A stretch of DNA of 39,847 nt from Ilumatobacteraceae bacterium (GTDB lineage: Bacteria > Actinomycetota > Acidimicrobiia > Acidimicrobiales > Ilumatobacteraceae), in assembly GCA_025358075.1 (NCBI GenBank), contig JANYKU010000109.1, positions 1 to 39,847 on the forward strand. Direction: 5' to 3'. This document shows, piece after piece, positions 16,078 through 23,293 of the stretch. A model generated the notes under the pieces. It did not search any database. It saw nothing but the letters and a program-made list of their open reading frames with translations, and was not told where the DNA came from. Numbering within the stretch: position 1 is the first letter of the stretch; the number at the start of each line of letters is the position of its first letter. The position numbers and the translations under genes were made by a program.

Positions 16078-16305
16078 ATGGCGTCGGAGTCCAACCATCC
16101 CAAACCTGGTCGGGCTTGCCGTACAAGAAGAGTTTCCCGGGCGCTCCACTCCGCAACGCACCTCGTCTTCTCTTCCGCAGAAGAATTTCGTCTCGTTGCC
16201 CACAGCTACAGCCAGTCGCTTGTGGAGCACGACGGCCGAGAGTGGACTGCCTTACCCAGCCGCGATGCTGCGCTGTTGGGTTACATCAAATGTCGCGAGT
16301 CGTAG
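16078..16305 (+). CDS. Possible small hypothetical protein, 75 aa
   Basis: The frame from ATG 16078 gives a basic N-terminus (MASESNHPKPGRACRTRRV) and a more ordinary C-terminal half (SSAEEFRLVAHSYSQSLVEH, DGREWTALPSRDAALLGYIK). Two other frames are also open here, so the call rests on position between two repeat cores and plausible composition. No family recognised. Confidence 0.35.
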   Translation: MASESNHPKPGRACRTRRVSRALHSATHLVFSSAEEFRLVAHSYSQSLVEHDGREWTALPSRDAALLGYIKCRES

Positions 16306-16317
16306 CCACCAATCCAT

Positions 16318-16340
16318 TCCCGCTCATATCTGCCGATCCG
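16318..16340 (+). repeat. Array repeat 6 (short, left box only)
   Basis: GCTCATATCTGCCGATCCGG resembles repeat 5. The following 150 bp up to the NTF2-like gene contain no convincing gene; the spacer 16341-16489 is unassigned. Confidence 0.35.
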
Positions 16341-16489
16341 GCCGTTCGCTCAGCCAACTTCGGGGCAAGGTTGCACCGTGCCGGGAGGCAAACCGATGGG
16401 CGAAGAGTGGCACCAGATCGGCTGTCCGAGGGGTGCAGAGAGTTGTGTCATGCTGCGATCACAATTTCACGTGAGATCGGGGGCAGCAT

Positions 16490-16876
16490 ATGAAGGATCA
16501 TCTGCGGGACATCGCGGACGTACGAGCCGTGGTTCAGTTGTACATCGACGGTGCGAGCGGTGACGCCGCCAAGCTCAAAGAGGCGTTCCACCCCGATGCC
16601 CGGATGTTCGGGCACATCGGCGAGATGGCCCTCTACGTTCCCATCGGCGACTTCATCGGGATGGTGGAGGGCAGCCCTAGCATGGCAGGCCCGGACTATT
16701 CCGCCGACGTACGAACCGTCGACGTGATCGGTGATGCGGGCGTGGCTGTGCTCGTTGAGCACGACTACTTCGGTTGCGACTTCGTCGACTACTTCACCGT
16801 GGCGCGCATCGATGGCCGCTGGTGGATCACCAACAAAACCTTTGCCCACACCGGCGGTTCGATGCCAGCGCACTGA
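16490..16876 (+). CDS. NTF2-like / putative lumazine-binding family protein
   Basis: A 128-aa alpha+beta cone protein of the SnoaL/NTF2-like superfamily, closest by eye to the putative lumazine-binding (PF12893-like) group. IADVRAVVQLYIDGASGDAAKLKEAFHPDA is the N-terminal helix pair, DYSADVRTVDVIGDAGVAVLVEHDYF the beta sheet, and DYFTVARIDGRWWITNKTFAH the C-terminal strand region. Members bind small hydrophobic ligands or act as small enzymes; the specific role is unknown. The start is ATG 16490 after a G-rich weak Shine-Dalgarno. It is followed by two closely spaced repeat cores. Confidence 0.75.
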   Translation: MKDHLRDIADVRAVVQLYIDGASGDAAKLKEAFHPDARMFGHIGEMALYVPIGDFIGMVEGSPSMAGPDYSADVRTVDVIGDAGVAVLVEHDYFGCDFVDYFTVARIDGRWWITNKTFAHTGGSMPAH

Positions 16877-16923
16877 CCGGGTCCGCAACTGAGGATCGAT
16901 CCTGACCAGGGCACGAGTCGCGA

Positions 16924-17030
16924 GCGCATAACTGCCAGTGAGAATGGCGCACTCCCCAGACTCCCCAGGGAGTGTGCGATTGTGAATCGGAGTACGCCGA
17001 ACTGCCGCTCGGCGCTAGCGGTGTCGGGCG
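16924..17030 (+). repeat. Array repeats 7 and 8 (tandem cores)
   Basis: GAGCGCATAACTGCCAGTGAG (16924) is followed by a small palindrome ACTCCCCAGGGAGT (16960-16973) and a second core GCCGAACTGCCGCTCGGCGC (16996-17015). Positions 16960-17017 match 22292-22349 at 54 of 58 bases. The 3' end of the following minus-strand gene lies just beyond. Confidence 0.65.
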
Positions 17031-17056
17031 CTCCGCGATGCTCGGATGGCGGTCCC

Positions 17057-17761
17057 TTACGAGGGTGATGGCGGAATGGACTCGCGATAGCGGCGCACGA
17101 CGTTGACCTTGGCATGCGTCACGGCAAGGTTGTCATTCTCGCCTTCCCCCGCCCACGCGAGACAACGGAAACCTGGAATCGGTATTGGGGCTTTGGCGTG
17201 GACTTGAACAACACCGACAACCGCTGAGGTCGCGGGACCGGCGCGCCATTGCACATTCGCCGGCGCGAGTTCGCACCTCACGTCTTCAATTTCATTCCAG
17301 TCGAACCGCCGAGTCTTGGTGACGCGTCCGCGCATCCTCAAGTCCTCATGGGTCAACCGCACCCGAACGCGCAGAGCCGTGATACCAAAGGCCGACGCAG
17401 CAGCCGCACACGCCGACACGCCGATCAACACCGAGCCGGCGGGATGCACCCGGGAGCCCACCCACACGGCTGTCAGGCCTGCGAGCGGAAACAGCGCTGC
17501 CGCTGCGACTTGTCGACCCGATGGGCCGAACATCACGACGTCACCTTGTTGACGGAGGCCAAAGATGTTTCGCTCATAGACGGTCAGGTTGAAAGGTGTG
17601 GACACACCGCCACCAGCGCTCATCGTTCGAACAGCCGGACGACGCGCCGCCAACGCTGCCGCCTTCCGTCGGTCGCGCAGATGCACGGCGACGATCCACA
17701 GCACGCCAATTCCTAGCCACGCGACCATGAACCACGCCGGCGCCTCAAACCAGATGCTCAC
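17057..17761 (-). CDS. Membrane protein with PH-like domain
   Basis: A 234-aa protein. The first segment WFMVAWLGIGVLWIVAVHL is a membrane anchor. A second hydrophobic stretch follows near residues 100-150 (AAAALFPLAGLTAVWV, SVLIGVSACAAAASAFGITAL). The C-terminal part VRVRLTHEDLRMRGRVTKTR then RFDWNEIEDVRCE looks like a bacterial PH-like domain of the bPH6 type. Function unknown. The start GTG 17761 (VSIWFEAPAW) was chosen because the longer frame to 17881 enters an array repeat. It runs opposite to most cargo genes, yet the flanking repeats keep the plus orientation. Confidence 0.65.
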   Translation of the reverse strand: MSIWFEAPAWFMVAWLGIGVLWIVAVHLRDRRKAAALAARRPAVRTMSAGGGVSTPFNLTVYERNIFGLRQQGDVVMFGPSGRQVAAAALFPLAGLTAVWVGSRVHPAGSVLIGVSACAAAASAFGITALRVRVRLTHEDLRMRGRVTKTRRFDWNEIEDVRCELAPANVQWRAGPATSAVVGVVQVHAKAPIPIPGFRCLAWAGEGENDNLAVTHAKVNVVRRYRESIPPSPS

Positions 17762-17884
17762 CGAACAAACCCTATGGCCTGTTGACCAGCGCTGTGGTCT
17801 GCACCCGCACGGTGACTGAGCACGGCGGAGAGCCGTTGTCGGAGAAGGCGACGGAACGCCGAAGTCGAACCCTCGGGTCAACTA

Positions 17885-17970
17885 GCACCGAACTGCCGAT
17901 CTCGCGTCCGTTGTTCTGCGCCGGCAATCGTGCTTGCGTCGAGGAGCCGGAGCGGGCAATCTGCGCCGTG
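17885..17970 (+). repeat. Array repeat 9 (archetype copy)
   Basis: All boxes are clear: left GCACCGAACTGCCG (17885-17898), middle GTTCTGCGC (17913-17921), CTTGCGTCG (17933-17941), and right CCGGAGCGGGCAATCTGCGC (17947-17966). The left box is complementary to the middle box (GCaCcGAAC against GTTCtGcGC) and, with one bulged G, to the right box (GAACTGCC-G against C-GGGCAATC). Confidence 0.8.
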
Positions 17971-18022
17971 GCACGCACTCGTAAGGGGTCCTCCGCCTCC
18001 TTCAGGGTGGCCAGCTCGGATC

Positions 18023-18145
18023 GTGACCGCGGCCGGGCTGATCTTTCCGCTCCTGCTCGTGGTCCGGGAAGCTGAGGTCAACCCCGAGTACTCGGATTCT
18101 TCGTCCAGCGTTTGGGCCACGATTGCGGTGGGGGGAGGGGTGTGA
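18023..18145 (+). CDS. Possible 40-aa membrane peptide
   Basis: GTG 18023 opens TAAGLIFPLLLVVREAEV followed by an acidic stretch (NPEYSDSSSS) and ends before the next repeat. The hydrophobic run suggests a small membrane peptide or the tail of a shortened gene. Evidence is weak. Confidence 0.25.
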   Translation: MTAAGLIFPLLLVVREAEVNPEYSDSSSSVWATIAVGGGV

Positions 18146-18149
18146 CTGA

Positions 18150-18245
18150 GCCGCCCCGAACTGCCGATAGGCATGGTCGAAGCACCCGCCTGGCGCGCCG
18201 GTCCTACGCACTCTGTGCTCGTGTCCGAGCGGGTGATCAACGTCG
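18150..18245 (+). repeat. Array repeat 10
   Basis: The left box GCCGCCCCGAACTGCCGATAG begins just after the stop codon at 18145. The right box GTGTCCGAGCGGGTGATCAACG aligns to GCCGGAGCGGGCAATCTGCG. The middle box is degenerate. Confidence 0.55.
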
Positions 18246-18354
18246 ATCACGGAGTCACCACGACGATGCCGCCCACTCGACGAGCCATCGAGCACCCGCG
18301 CGTGATCGACCGTCTCTGACTGATCGGTGCGCGATTCGCCGTACGGTACGGACA

Positions 18355-18777
18355 ATGACCATCACTCGATCGGCTCGCATCCGCTCCGCTGCACGGGTCG
18401 TCCTCGGTGGCGGACTCATCATCGCCGGGCTCGGCCACCTGACGTTTGCCCGCAACGACTTCCGGGCTCAGGTACCCGATTGGGTCGGGATCGACAAGAA
18501 CGTGGTCGTCGTATTGTCCGGCATCGTCGAGATCACGCTCGGTTCGGCGTTGATCGTCGTACGACGTCGTCGATCCCTGCTCGGCCTCGCAGTGGGTCTC
18601 TTCTTCATCGCCGTGTTCCCTGGCAACATCAGTCAGTACATCGACGGTCACGATGCGTTCGGCTTGAACTCCGATGCGGCGAGGCGCAACCGCCTGTTCT
18701 TCCAGCCCGTGCTCGTCGCCTGGGCGTGGTGGTCCACGAACGCCGGAGACGTGCTCCGCAGGAGCCCGAGAGCTTGA
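18355..18777 (+). CDS. DoxX-like membrane protein, 140 aa
   Basis: A four-helix membrane protein of the DoxX/DoxD-like superfamily. Segments are VVLGGGLIIAGLGHLTFA, VVVVLSGIVEITLGSALIVV, SLLGLAVGLFFIAVFPGNI and LFFQPVLVAWAWW. GLGHL and the FPGN motif before the last helix are typical. Family members are linked to redox or stress functions, but the biochemical role is generally unclear. The start is ATG 18355; upstream of it the frame has no protein character. It lies between array repeats 10 and 11. Confidence 0.75.
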   Translation: MTITRSARIRSAARVVLGGGLIIAGLGHLTFARNDFRAQVPDWVGIDKNVVVVLSGIVEITLGSALIVVRRRRSLLGLAVGLFFIAVFPGNISQYIDGHDAFGLNSDAARRNRLFFQPVLVAWAWWSTNAGDVLRRSPRA

Positions 18778-18867
18778 GACCGGTTGGAAGACGAATGGAC
18801 GCCGCGGAGATGTTCTGCGCTCGCCCAACTGCTTGCGTCGACGCTCCGGAGCGGGCAATCTGTGCGC
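18778..18867 (+). repeat. Array repeat 11
   Basis: The left box is degenerate (ACCGGTTGGAAGACG), but the middle box TGTTCTGCGC (18810-18819), CTTGCGTCG and right box CTCCGGAGCGGGCAATCTG are nearly identical to repeat 9. The following gene's GTG (18868) starts directly at the end of the right box. Confidence 0.65.
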
Positions 18868-19308
18868 GTGGGTGTCGCGAACCTTTGGTGCCTCGCCATA
18901 GGCGCGACGTTGCTCGGCGCGTGCGCTCGCGATTGCACCGAGGTTGGGTGTCTAAACGGAGTCGGAATCGACATCACGCAGCAGTTTCCAGTCGAATTGC
19001 TGCCAGTGGAGTCAACGACCTGCGCGGACAAGATCTGCAATACACAGAAGATCGAGATAGGCCAGGCTGCGCCGGGACGAACCACTTTTGGGATCGGCCC
19101 GTCCGTGGTGCTCAACGCAGACCATGAGCAAGACGTCAAGGTGTCGGTCGTGATCCGCTCGCTTTCGACTGGCGAGGCGCTGATCAGTGCAAGTGGGATC
19201 GCGCACCTCGTCCGTTCGCAACCCAACGGCGGTAGCTGCGGTCCGACGTGCTATGGAACGTCACTTGCTTACGATGCAGCAAGCAACACCTTGGTCGAGC
19301 AGCAGTAG
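18868..19308 (+). CDS. Putative lipoprotein of unknown function, 146 aa
   Basis: The N-terminus VGVANLWCLAIGATLLGAC is a lipoprotein signal with lipobox LLGAC. The mature domain has six further cysteines in pairs (CTEVGC, CADKIC, CGPTC), suggesting disulfides, and beta-rich sequence (VVLNADHEQDVKVSVVIRSL, STGEALISASGIAHLV). No family recognised. The GTG start directly follows the repeat's right box, with no room for a Shine-Dalgarno outside it, so initiation is leaderless or uses the repeat RNA. Confidence 0.7.
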   Translation: MGVANLWCLAIGATLLGACARDCTEVGCLNGVGIDITQQFPVELLPVESTTCADKICNTQKIEIGQAAPGRTTFGIGPSVVLNADHEQDVKVSVVIRSLSTGEALISASGIAHLVRSQPNGGSCGPTCYGTSLAYDAASNTLVEQQ

Positions 19309-19391
19309 CGCGGAACTGACGTGGTGCGCTCGTCGTTCTGCGTCGTCGCGCGCGCTCGCGCCGGTGAGCCGGACCGGGCATTCTGCTCGCC
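19308..19391 (+). repeat. Array repeat 12 (well conserved)
   Basis: Left GCGCGGAACTGACG, middle CGTTCTGCGTC (19333-19343), right GAGCCGGACCGGGCATTCTG (19367-19386). It begins at the last base of the preceding gene's stop codon and ends at the GTG of the next gene. Confidence 0.75.
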
Positions 19392-19582
19392 GTGTTCTCG
19401 ACAGGCGAGTGCTCAGTCTGTGGCGTCATGATTGGCCGCGCCGGGCGCAGCGACGAGGAGATCCATCAGGCGATCGACTCTGGCCAGTTTCATGCGGCTG
19501 TCGGCACTCGGGACTACTCCGTTCAGCCAAACGTGGACACCTGGTATTGCCCCGCTGCTACGAGCGGCCGCTCTACGAGTAG
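19392..19582 (+). pseudogene. Frameshifted small zinc-ribbon protein
   Basis: From GTG 19392 the sequence reads MFSTGECSVCGVMIGRAGRS and onward to VDTWYCP. One base then appears missing in the CCCC run near 19551. The restored frame reads CPRCYERPLYE and stops at 19582, giving a 64-aa protein with CxxC...CxxC zinc-ribbon pairs. Without the correction, translation runs on in frame into the DinB gene, giving an artificial 259-aa fusion. No function can be assigned. Confidence 0.55.
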
Positions 19583-19652
19583 CTGCTCGCCAACGCACCG
19601 GGGGTGCAGGAACTTCCGTCACGCAATGGGACACATGCTCTACGGTCGCGGC

Positions 19653-20171
19653 ATGACCGACCGCCCCGACCCGCCGCCGCAGCCCGACGAGCGCACCGCC
19701 CTCGAGGCGTCCCTCGACTACTTCCGAGCGACGCTCCGTTGGAAGGCCGCCGGCCTCACCGACGAGCAGGCCCGCACGGCCACGGTCGAGCCGAGCATCA
19801 TGAGCATCGCCGGACTGTTGCGCCACATGGCCGAGGTCGAGCGCCACTGGTTCCAGATGTATTTGCGCGGCGACGCCGAGGATCGACTGTTCTGGCACCG
19901 AGGGCCCGACGCCGACTTCGAACTTGCCGACATGGCGACGCTCGCCGAGTGCCGTGCCCTCTACGATCGCGAGATCGCGACCTCACGTGCCATCGCCACC
20001 GAGTACGAGCTCGACGATCTCGCTGCGCTGAACGACCGGGATCGTGGCGAGCCGTTCGACTGGCAACCGAACCTGCGCTGGATCCTCGTCCACATGATCG
20101 AGGAGTACGCGCGCCATGCGGGCCACGCCGACCTCATCCGCGAACGGATCGACGGCGCCACCGGCGACTGA
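19653..20171 (+). CDS. DinB-family (DUF664-like) protein
   Basis: A 172-aa four-helix bundle protein. The N-terminal ERTALEASLDYFRATLRWKA and IAGLLRHMAEVERHWFQMYL carry the first metal-ligand His, and WILVHMIEEYARHAGHADLI carries HMIEEYARHAGH with two more. These are the three metal ligands of DinB/YfiT-like putative hydrolases or thiol transferases. Actinobacterial DUF664 relatives are often linked to mycothiol-dependent reactions; that link is inference. The start ATG 19653 (MTDRPDPP) separates it from the upstream zinc-ribbon relic, which shares the frame. Confidence 0.85.
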   Translation: MTDRPDPPPQPDERTALEASLDYFRATLRWKAAGLTDEQARTATVEPSIMSIAGLLRHMAEVERHWFQMYLRGDAEDRLFWHRGPDADFELADMATLAECRALYDREIATSRAIATEYELDDLAALNDRDRGEPFDWQPNLRWILVHMIEEYARHAGHADLIRERIDGATGD

Positions 20172-20172
20172 G

Positions 20173-20245
20173 CGTTCTGCGCTACCCGTCGACCGAAATG
20201 GAACACACGCTCTAAGGCGGCTCCGAACTGCCGCTATGGCAGGGT
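20173..20245 (+). repeat. Array repeat 13 (rearranged)
   Basis: GCGTTCTGCGC (the middle box) follows the DinB stop at once, and a left box GGCGGCTCCGAACTGCCGC appears only at 20217-20235, before the next gene. The order differs from complete copies, suggesting fusion of two partial repeats. Confidence 0.45.
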
Positions 20246-20252
20246 CTCTGGG

Positions 20253-20486
20253 ATGGCCATTGACGCACGTGCCGTGGGGGAACGACTGGACTTGTCGGTG
20301 ACACCTCCAGAAGGTGGGCCGTGGTCCTCGGTTGAGCCGCTCTCGCCGACCGAAGCACTTGAGCAACTCCAGCGACTCGGCGTTCATTCGACCGATGCGA
20401 TGGATGCACTCACTGCCTCAGGCCTGCACTGGCAACCGATCCATGACGCAGAGGTCAAGCGTCGCCGCGGTCTACACGGCGCGTAA
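20253..20486 (+). CDS. Small hypothetical protein, 77 aa
   Basis: The sequence begins MAIDARAVGERLDLSV and continues LSPTEALEQLQRLGVHSTDA to a basic C-terminus. No family recognised; probably soluble and helical. The TAA stop (20484-20486) lies inside the next repeat's left box (GCGCGTAACTGCCG), as for the gene ending at 11532. Confidence 0.55.
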   Translation: MAIDARAVGERLDLSVTPPEGGPWSSVEPLSPTEALEQLQRLGVHSTDAMDALTASGLHWQPIHDAEVKRRRGLHGA

Positions 20487-20570
20487 CTGCCGATCGGAGT
20501 GGCTCGTTCGGGTTGGGGCACAAGTTGGTAGCGGACTTCCGATGGAACCTTTGGCAGGGTCGTAGTGTCC
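20479..20570 (+). repeat. Array repeat 14
   Basis: The left box GCGCGTAACTGCCGATCGG contains the preceding stop codon. The rest is divergent and ends in ACCTTTGGCAGGGTCG, which resembles ATGGCAGGGTCTCTG of repeat 13. Confidence 0.5.
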
Positions 20571-20576
20571 TAGTCG

Positions 20577-21128
20577 GTGAACACTCGAGCGCGCCTTATC
20601 TGCGCCGCGCACATTCTGGTAACGGGGTGTTCTGACAGCGGGCAGGCGCTTCGGACTCACGCGGGTTCGACATCGTCTGTCGTTTCACGCGCGCTCGATG
20701 GTTCTGGCCCCGCAACAACCGGTGTGCCCGCGACTTCTACGACATCGGCTTCTGCGGCCACTTGTGATTCACCAACACCGATTGTCCAGAGCGAAGCGTC
20801 GCTGCCTGAGGTGCGGGGTGTGGCGACCGGCGGGACCGTCTATGGATTGTTGTTCGTCACTCGTGCTCCTCCGGTTCGTGTGGGCGAAGAGTTGAAGATC
20901 GTGTGGCGCATCACGGGCAAAGGGGACCTGGCGGTCACCTACGAGTCACCGAGTGCGCGACCGGGAGTGTTGACGTTCGGCCCGACGGCCCACGCCGGTA
21001 GCACCTACACCCGGCCGGGGGATGAATGGGGGACTGGGTTCCTGTTCGACGAGCCGGGCTGTTGGCGCATTCATCTTGAACGTACGACGGTGTCGGGGGA
21101 TGTATGGCTCGATGTGGCGGCTTCTTGA
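20577..21128 (+). CDS. Putative lipoprotein of unknown function, 183 aa
   Basis: The N-terminus MNTRARLICAAHILVTGC is a short lipoprotein signal (lipobox LVTGC). A Ser/Thr/Ala linker follows to about residue 75. The C-terminal domain looks like a beta sandwich: VYGLLFVTRAPPVRVGEELK, IVWRITGKGDLAVTYESP and CWRIHLERTTVSGDVWLDV. No named family. GTG start at 20577. Its last 194 bp are antisense to the run-through end of the minus-strand gene at 20935-21582. Confidence 0.65.
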   Translation: MNTRARLICAAHILVTGCSDSGQALRTHAGSTSSVVSRALDGSGPATTGVPATSTTSASAATCDSPTPIVQSEASLPEVRGVATGGTVYGLLFVTRAPPVRVGEELKIVWRITGKGDLAVTYESPSARPGVLTFGPTAHAGSTYTRPGDEWGTGFLFDEPGCWRIHLERTTVSGDVWLDVAAS

Positions 21129-21582
21129 TGCGCGCCATAACTGCCAGTGAGGCGTGTCCACCGATGCCGGTCGCACTTTTCTTGAGCTGGCGGATCACGT
21201 AGAGCTGCGACGACCAAATGCCTTCGATCCAGTACGTCGTGCCGGCTACTTGAACCCAGTTGTCGCCGTCGGTGTCGTTGATGGGGCCGAGCGGTTCGAG
21301 AGTGTCGAAACGCTCCCGTATCCGAGTCGGTCGGCGCAGACCCTTCGTGTCGAAGAGCACAACGCCTCGGTTCGTCACCGCGATGGTGGTCGCTCTTCGA
21401 GTGACGTTGATGAGGAGCGACATCACTCCGAGCAGTGGGGCCAACAACGCTTCGATTCCAGCTCGCGGGCCCGTGAAGGCGACGACTGCGGCGCGGACCT
21501 GTTCACCTTCGGGCAGAAGATGCTGAACGCGTTGTTGGAGGCGGCGCTCTGTGCCGCCCAGCGGGTAGTGACTGTGTGCCAT
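20935..21582 (-). CDS. PH-like protein with run-through C-terminus
   Basis: ATG 21582 opens MAHSHYPLGGTERRLQQRVQ. The protein continues with a hydrophobic stretch (LLAPLLGVMSLLINV) and RRATTIAVTNRGVVLFDTKG, a beta-rich segment reminiscent of bacterial PH-like domains, to WSSQLYVIRQLKKSATG near 21170. From there the frame passes straight through an array repeat and 194 bp antisense to the lipoprotein gene before stopping at 20935. The original stop was probably near 21150 and has been lost. Function unknown. Confidence 0.5.
   Translation of the reverse strand: MAHSHYPLGGTERRLQQRVQHLLPEGEQVRAAVVAFTGPRAGIEALLAPLLGVMSLLINVTRRATTIAVTNRGVVLFDTKGLRRPTRIRERFDTLEPLGPINDTDGDNWVQVAGTTYWIEGIWSSQLYVIRQLKKSATGIGGHASLAVMARIKKPPHRAIHPPTPSYVQDECANSPARRTGTQSPIHPPAGCRCYRRGPSGRTSTLPVAHSVTRR
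21130..21160 (+). repeat. Array repeat 15 (left box)
   Basis: GCGCGCCATAACTGCCAGTG follows the lipoprotein stop at 21128. The same GCCATAACTGCCAGTG-like core occurs at 16928 and 23960, and the next gene here and at 16928 is on the minus strand. Confidence 0.55.
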
Positions 21583-21629
21583 GGCTCCGCCAACGTACTT
21601 CGCACCGTGCGATGGCGCGGCGAGAGCGC

Positions 21630-21655
21630 ACGCGTAACTGCCGCTCGGAGCTACC
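21630..21655 (+). repeat. Array repeat 16 (left box)
   Basis: GCACGCGTAACTGCCGCTCG stands between two minus-strand genes (21582 start, 21668 stop). The orientation is still plus, so the repeats do not follow gene direction. Confidence 0.5.
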
Positions 21656-21667
21656 ACGCTCGGCTGG

Positions 21668-22234
21668 TCATGCTGCGACGTGAGACGCCATTGCCTCGAA
21701 GTAGCGATCGGTCGCCGCACGCTGAAGTCGCCGAGCGAGCGGTGCTCCAACCCTGGCCAACTTCGAGTGCGGGCGCGACACCGCAGTGATGTGGAACGCT
21801 ACATCGCCGGCGGGCGACCGGCTCACAATGAACGATTCTTCACCCTGCTCCGGATGAACTGAGAGCGTGCCGTAGCTGAATCCGAACCGATCGCCGTCAT
21901 CTTCGATGTCAACCACCCGGCACACCACGTCGATGAATCCAATGGGCAACGGCGCACTCATCGCCACCATGCACCCGGCGGCAGGCGAACCGTCGGCAAC
22001 GACAGTAAGTCCGGCTCCTTCGTGGACTCGCCACGTCTGGAGCGCGTTGCAAGCCCGGGCGAACACGTCATCACCGCGACCGAGCGATCGCGTCCAGTGA
22101 TCGAGGCGATATCCGGGCGGTGCAGCGGCGAGCTTTGTCACGCCGACGGGTTCGTAGGTGAACGACTCAGCTCGACACCGTTCGATCAACGCCAGCAGAG
22201 CTGCGTCGGTGGGACGTTTGCGACGGATCGACAC
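21668..22234 (-). CDS. DUF1990 family protein
   Basis: A 188-aa protein of the DUF1990 (UPF0548) family, common in actinobacteria. Family signatures are SFTYEPVGVTKLAAAPPGYR, LDHWTRSLGRGDDVFARACN, LQTWRVHEGAGL, VCRVVDIEDDGDRFGFSYGT and LSVHPEQGEESFIVSRSPAG with FHITAVSRPHSKLARVGAP. The function of the family is unknown. GTG start at 22234 (VSIRRKRPTD). Complete length for the family. It is a minus-strand cargo gene within the array. Confidence 0.88.
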   Translation of the reverse strand: MSIRRKRPTDAALLALIERCRAESFTYEPVGVTKLAAAPPGYRLDHWTRSLGRGDDVFARACNALQTWRVHEGAGLTVVADGSPAAGCMVAMSAPLPIGFIDVVCRVVDIEDDGDRFGFSYGTLSVHPEQGEESFIVSRSPAGDVAFHITAVSRPHSKLARVGAPLARRLQRAATDRYFEAMASHVAA

Positions 22235-22265
22235 AAACGCGAGTCTCTCTCACTCTGGATAAGCA

Positions 22266-22412
22266 GCGCGCCCGAACTGCCGATCTAGCGGACTCCCCAC
22301 GGAGTGTGCGATTGTGAATCAGAGCGCGCCGAACTGCCGCTCGGCGCTATCAGATCTGTGCGCGTGATCGCTCTTGCGCCGGCGCGCCGGACCGGGCATT
22401 CTGCGCCGGTGC
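22266..22412 (+). repeat. Array repeats 17 and 18 (18 is an archetype copy)
   Basis: Core 17 is GCGCCCGAACTGCCGATC (22268-22285). A 58-bp block (22292-22349) nearly identical to 16960-17017 leads into core 18, GCGCCGAACTGCCGCTCGGC. Its middle is ATCTGTGCGC, followed by CTTGCGCC, and the right box is CCGGACCGGGCATTCTGCGC. The left and right halves of 18 pair as GCGCcGAAcTGCC-G...C-GGGCATTCtGCGC with a bulged base. Confidence 0.75.
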
Positions 22413-22449
22413 CGGGGAACTTGCGGTCGCGGTCAGGCGTCCAAACGAT

Positions 22450-23184
22450 ATGAGGACGCGTTCGATGTTGCTGGTCCTGGTGTTGTGCGTCGGCTGTGCT
22501 GGAAGCGCATCCAACAAGGCTCCTGCTGCACAGTCACCGGACGAGGCGATTGCGCAGACTCTCGCTGGTCTATCGAATGTGATTCGGTCCGCCAAGGTGG
22601 GGCCACAGCCGAACGGTGGCTCCTTTCCGAACGGCGTCTGGTTGCACATCGAAGTCGCTGCGGAGAACCAGATGGAAGGTCAATGGGAAGCGACGCTGCT
22701 CGCCGGTGCCGTGGCCGACAGGACAGCAGAGAGCGGGTTTCTCGCCTCGGTGATCAAGGGATACATCGTTGACTACGTCCCATCCGACGGGAGCGAGCCG
22801 ACCGGACAGCCGACCAACGAGCTCGACGTTGCCGGTGAGAGGTTCCGACCGCCCGGCGACGACAACACGATCAAACGGGTCGCAGCCGACACGTTGGCGC
22901 GATTCGGTGCGCAGCCGGTGAGCATCGAGGTACTCCACCCGCTCGATGCCGCCCTCAAGGTCGTCGCGACCATCGCCACTCCCGAGGCGATGAACGGACG
23001 GCTCGCACAGTTGCAGACGGCGCTCATCGGCACACCCACCCAATACGAAGGCGTATACCTCGAAGTTCGCTTGCCAGACGGCAGCCCGATCGCAAAACTG
23101 TGGACCACGTACAGGGACCGGGTCGGCTCACAATCGGTACGTCCCGATCTTGAAGACATCCTCGGCGGCCCTCCTCACGGCTAA
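22450..23184 (+). CDS. Putative lipoprotein of unknown function, 244 aa
   Basis: The signal peptide MRTRSMLLVLVLCVGCAGSA has lipobox LCVGC. The mature domain includes AIAQTLAGLSNVIRSAKVGP and FPNGVWLHIEVAAENQMEGQ, then DNTIKRVAADTLARFGAQPV and YEGVYLEVRLPDGSPIAKLW, an alpha/beta pattern without a family I can name. ATG 22450 lies about 38 bp after array repeat 18. The stop at 23184 is followed by another repeat. Confidence 0.75.
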   Translation: MRTRSMLLVLVLCVGCAGSASNKAPAAQSPDEAIAQTLAGLSNVIRSAKVGPQPNGGSFPNGVWLHIEVAAENQMEGQWEATLLAGAVADRTAESGFLASVIKGYIVDYVPSDGSEPTGQPTNELDVAGERFRPPGDDNTIKRVAADTLARFGAQPVSIEVLHPLDAALKVVATIATPEAMNGRLAQLQTALIGTPTQYEGVYLEVRLPDGSPIAKLWTTYRDRVGSQSVRPDLEDILGGPPHG

Positions 23185-23203
23185 CCCCGCTCCACGCCAC
23201 GGC

Positions 23204-23290
23204 ACCCGCCCCGAACTGCCGAATCGGGACGCGCGTCGTCCTGTGTTGATTGGGAAGCTTGCGTCGCCACGTCGGTCGGAGTTACATGAG
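23204..23290 (+). repeat. Array repeat 19
   Basis: The left box CGCCCCGAACTGCCGAATCG is clear. CTTGCGTCGCCACGTCGGTC corresponds to box three. The right box is degenerate (GGTCGGAGTTACATGAGC). Confidence 0.5.
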
Positions 23291-23293
23291 CTA

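Noticed and set aside
17772..17978. Minus-strand ORF ending SVAFSDNGSPPCSVTVRVQTT
   Set aside because: The C-terminal third looks protein-like, but the upstream part is the reverse of an array repeat and there is no start or signal peptide. It is at best a remnant, so it is not listed as a gene.
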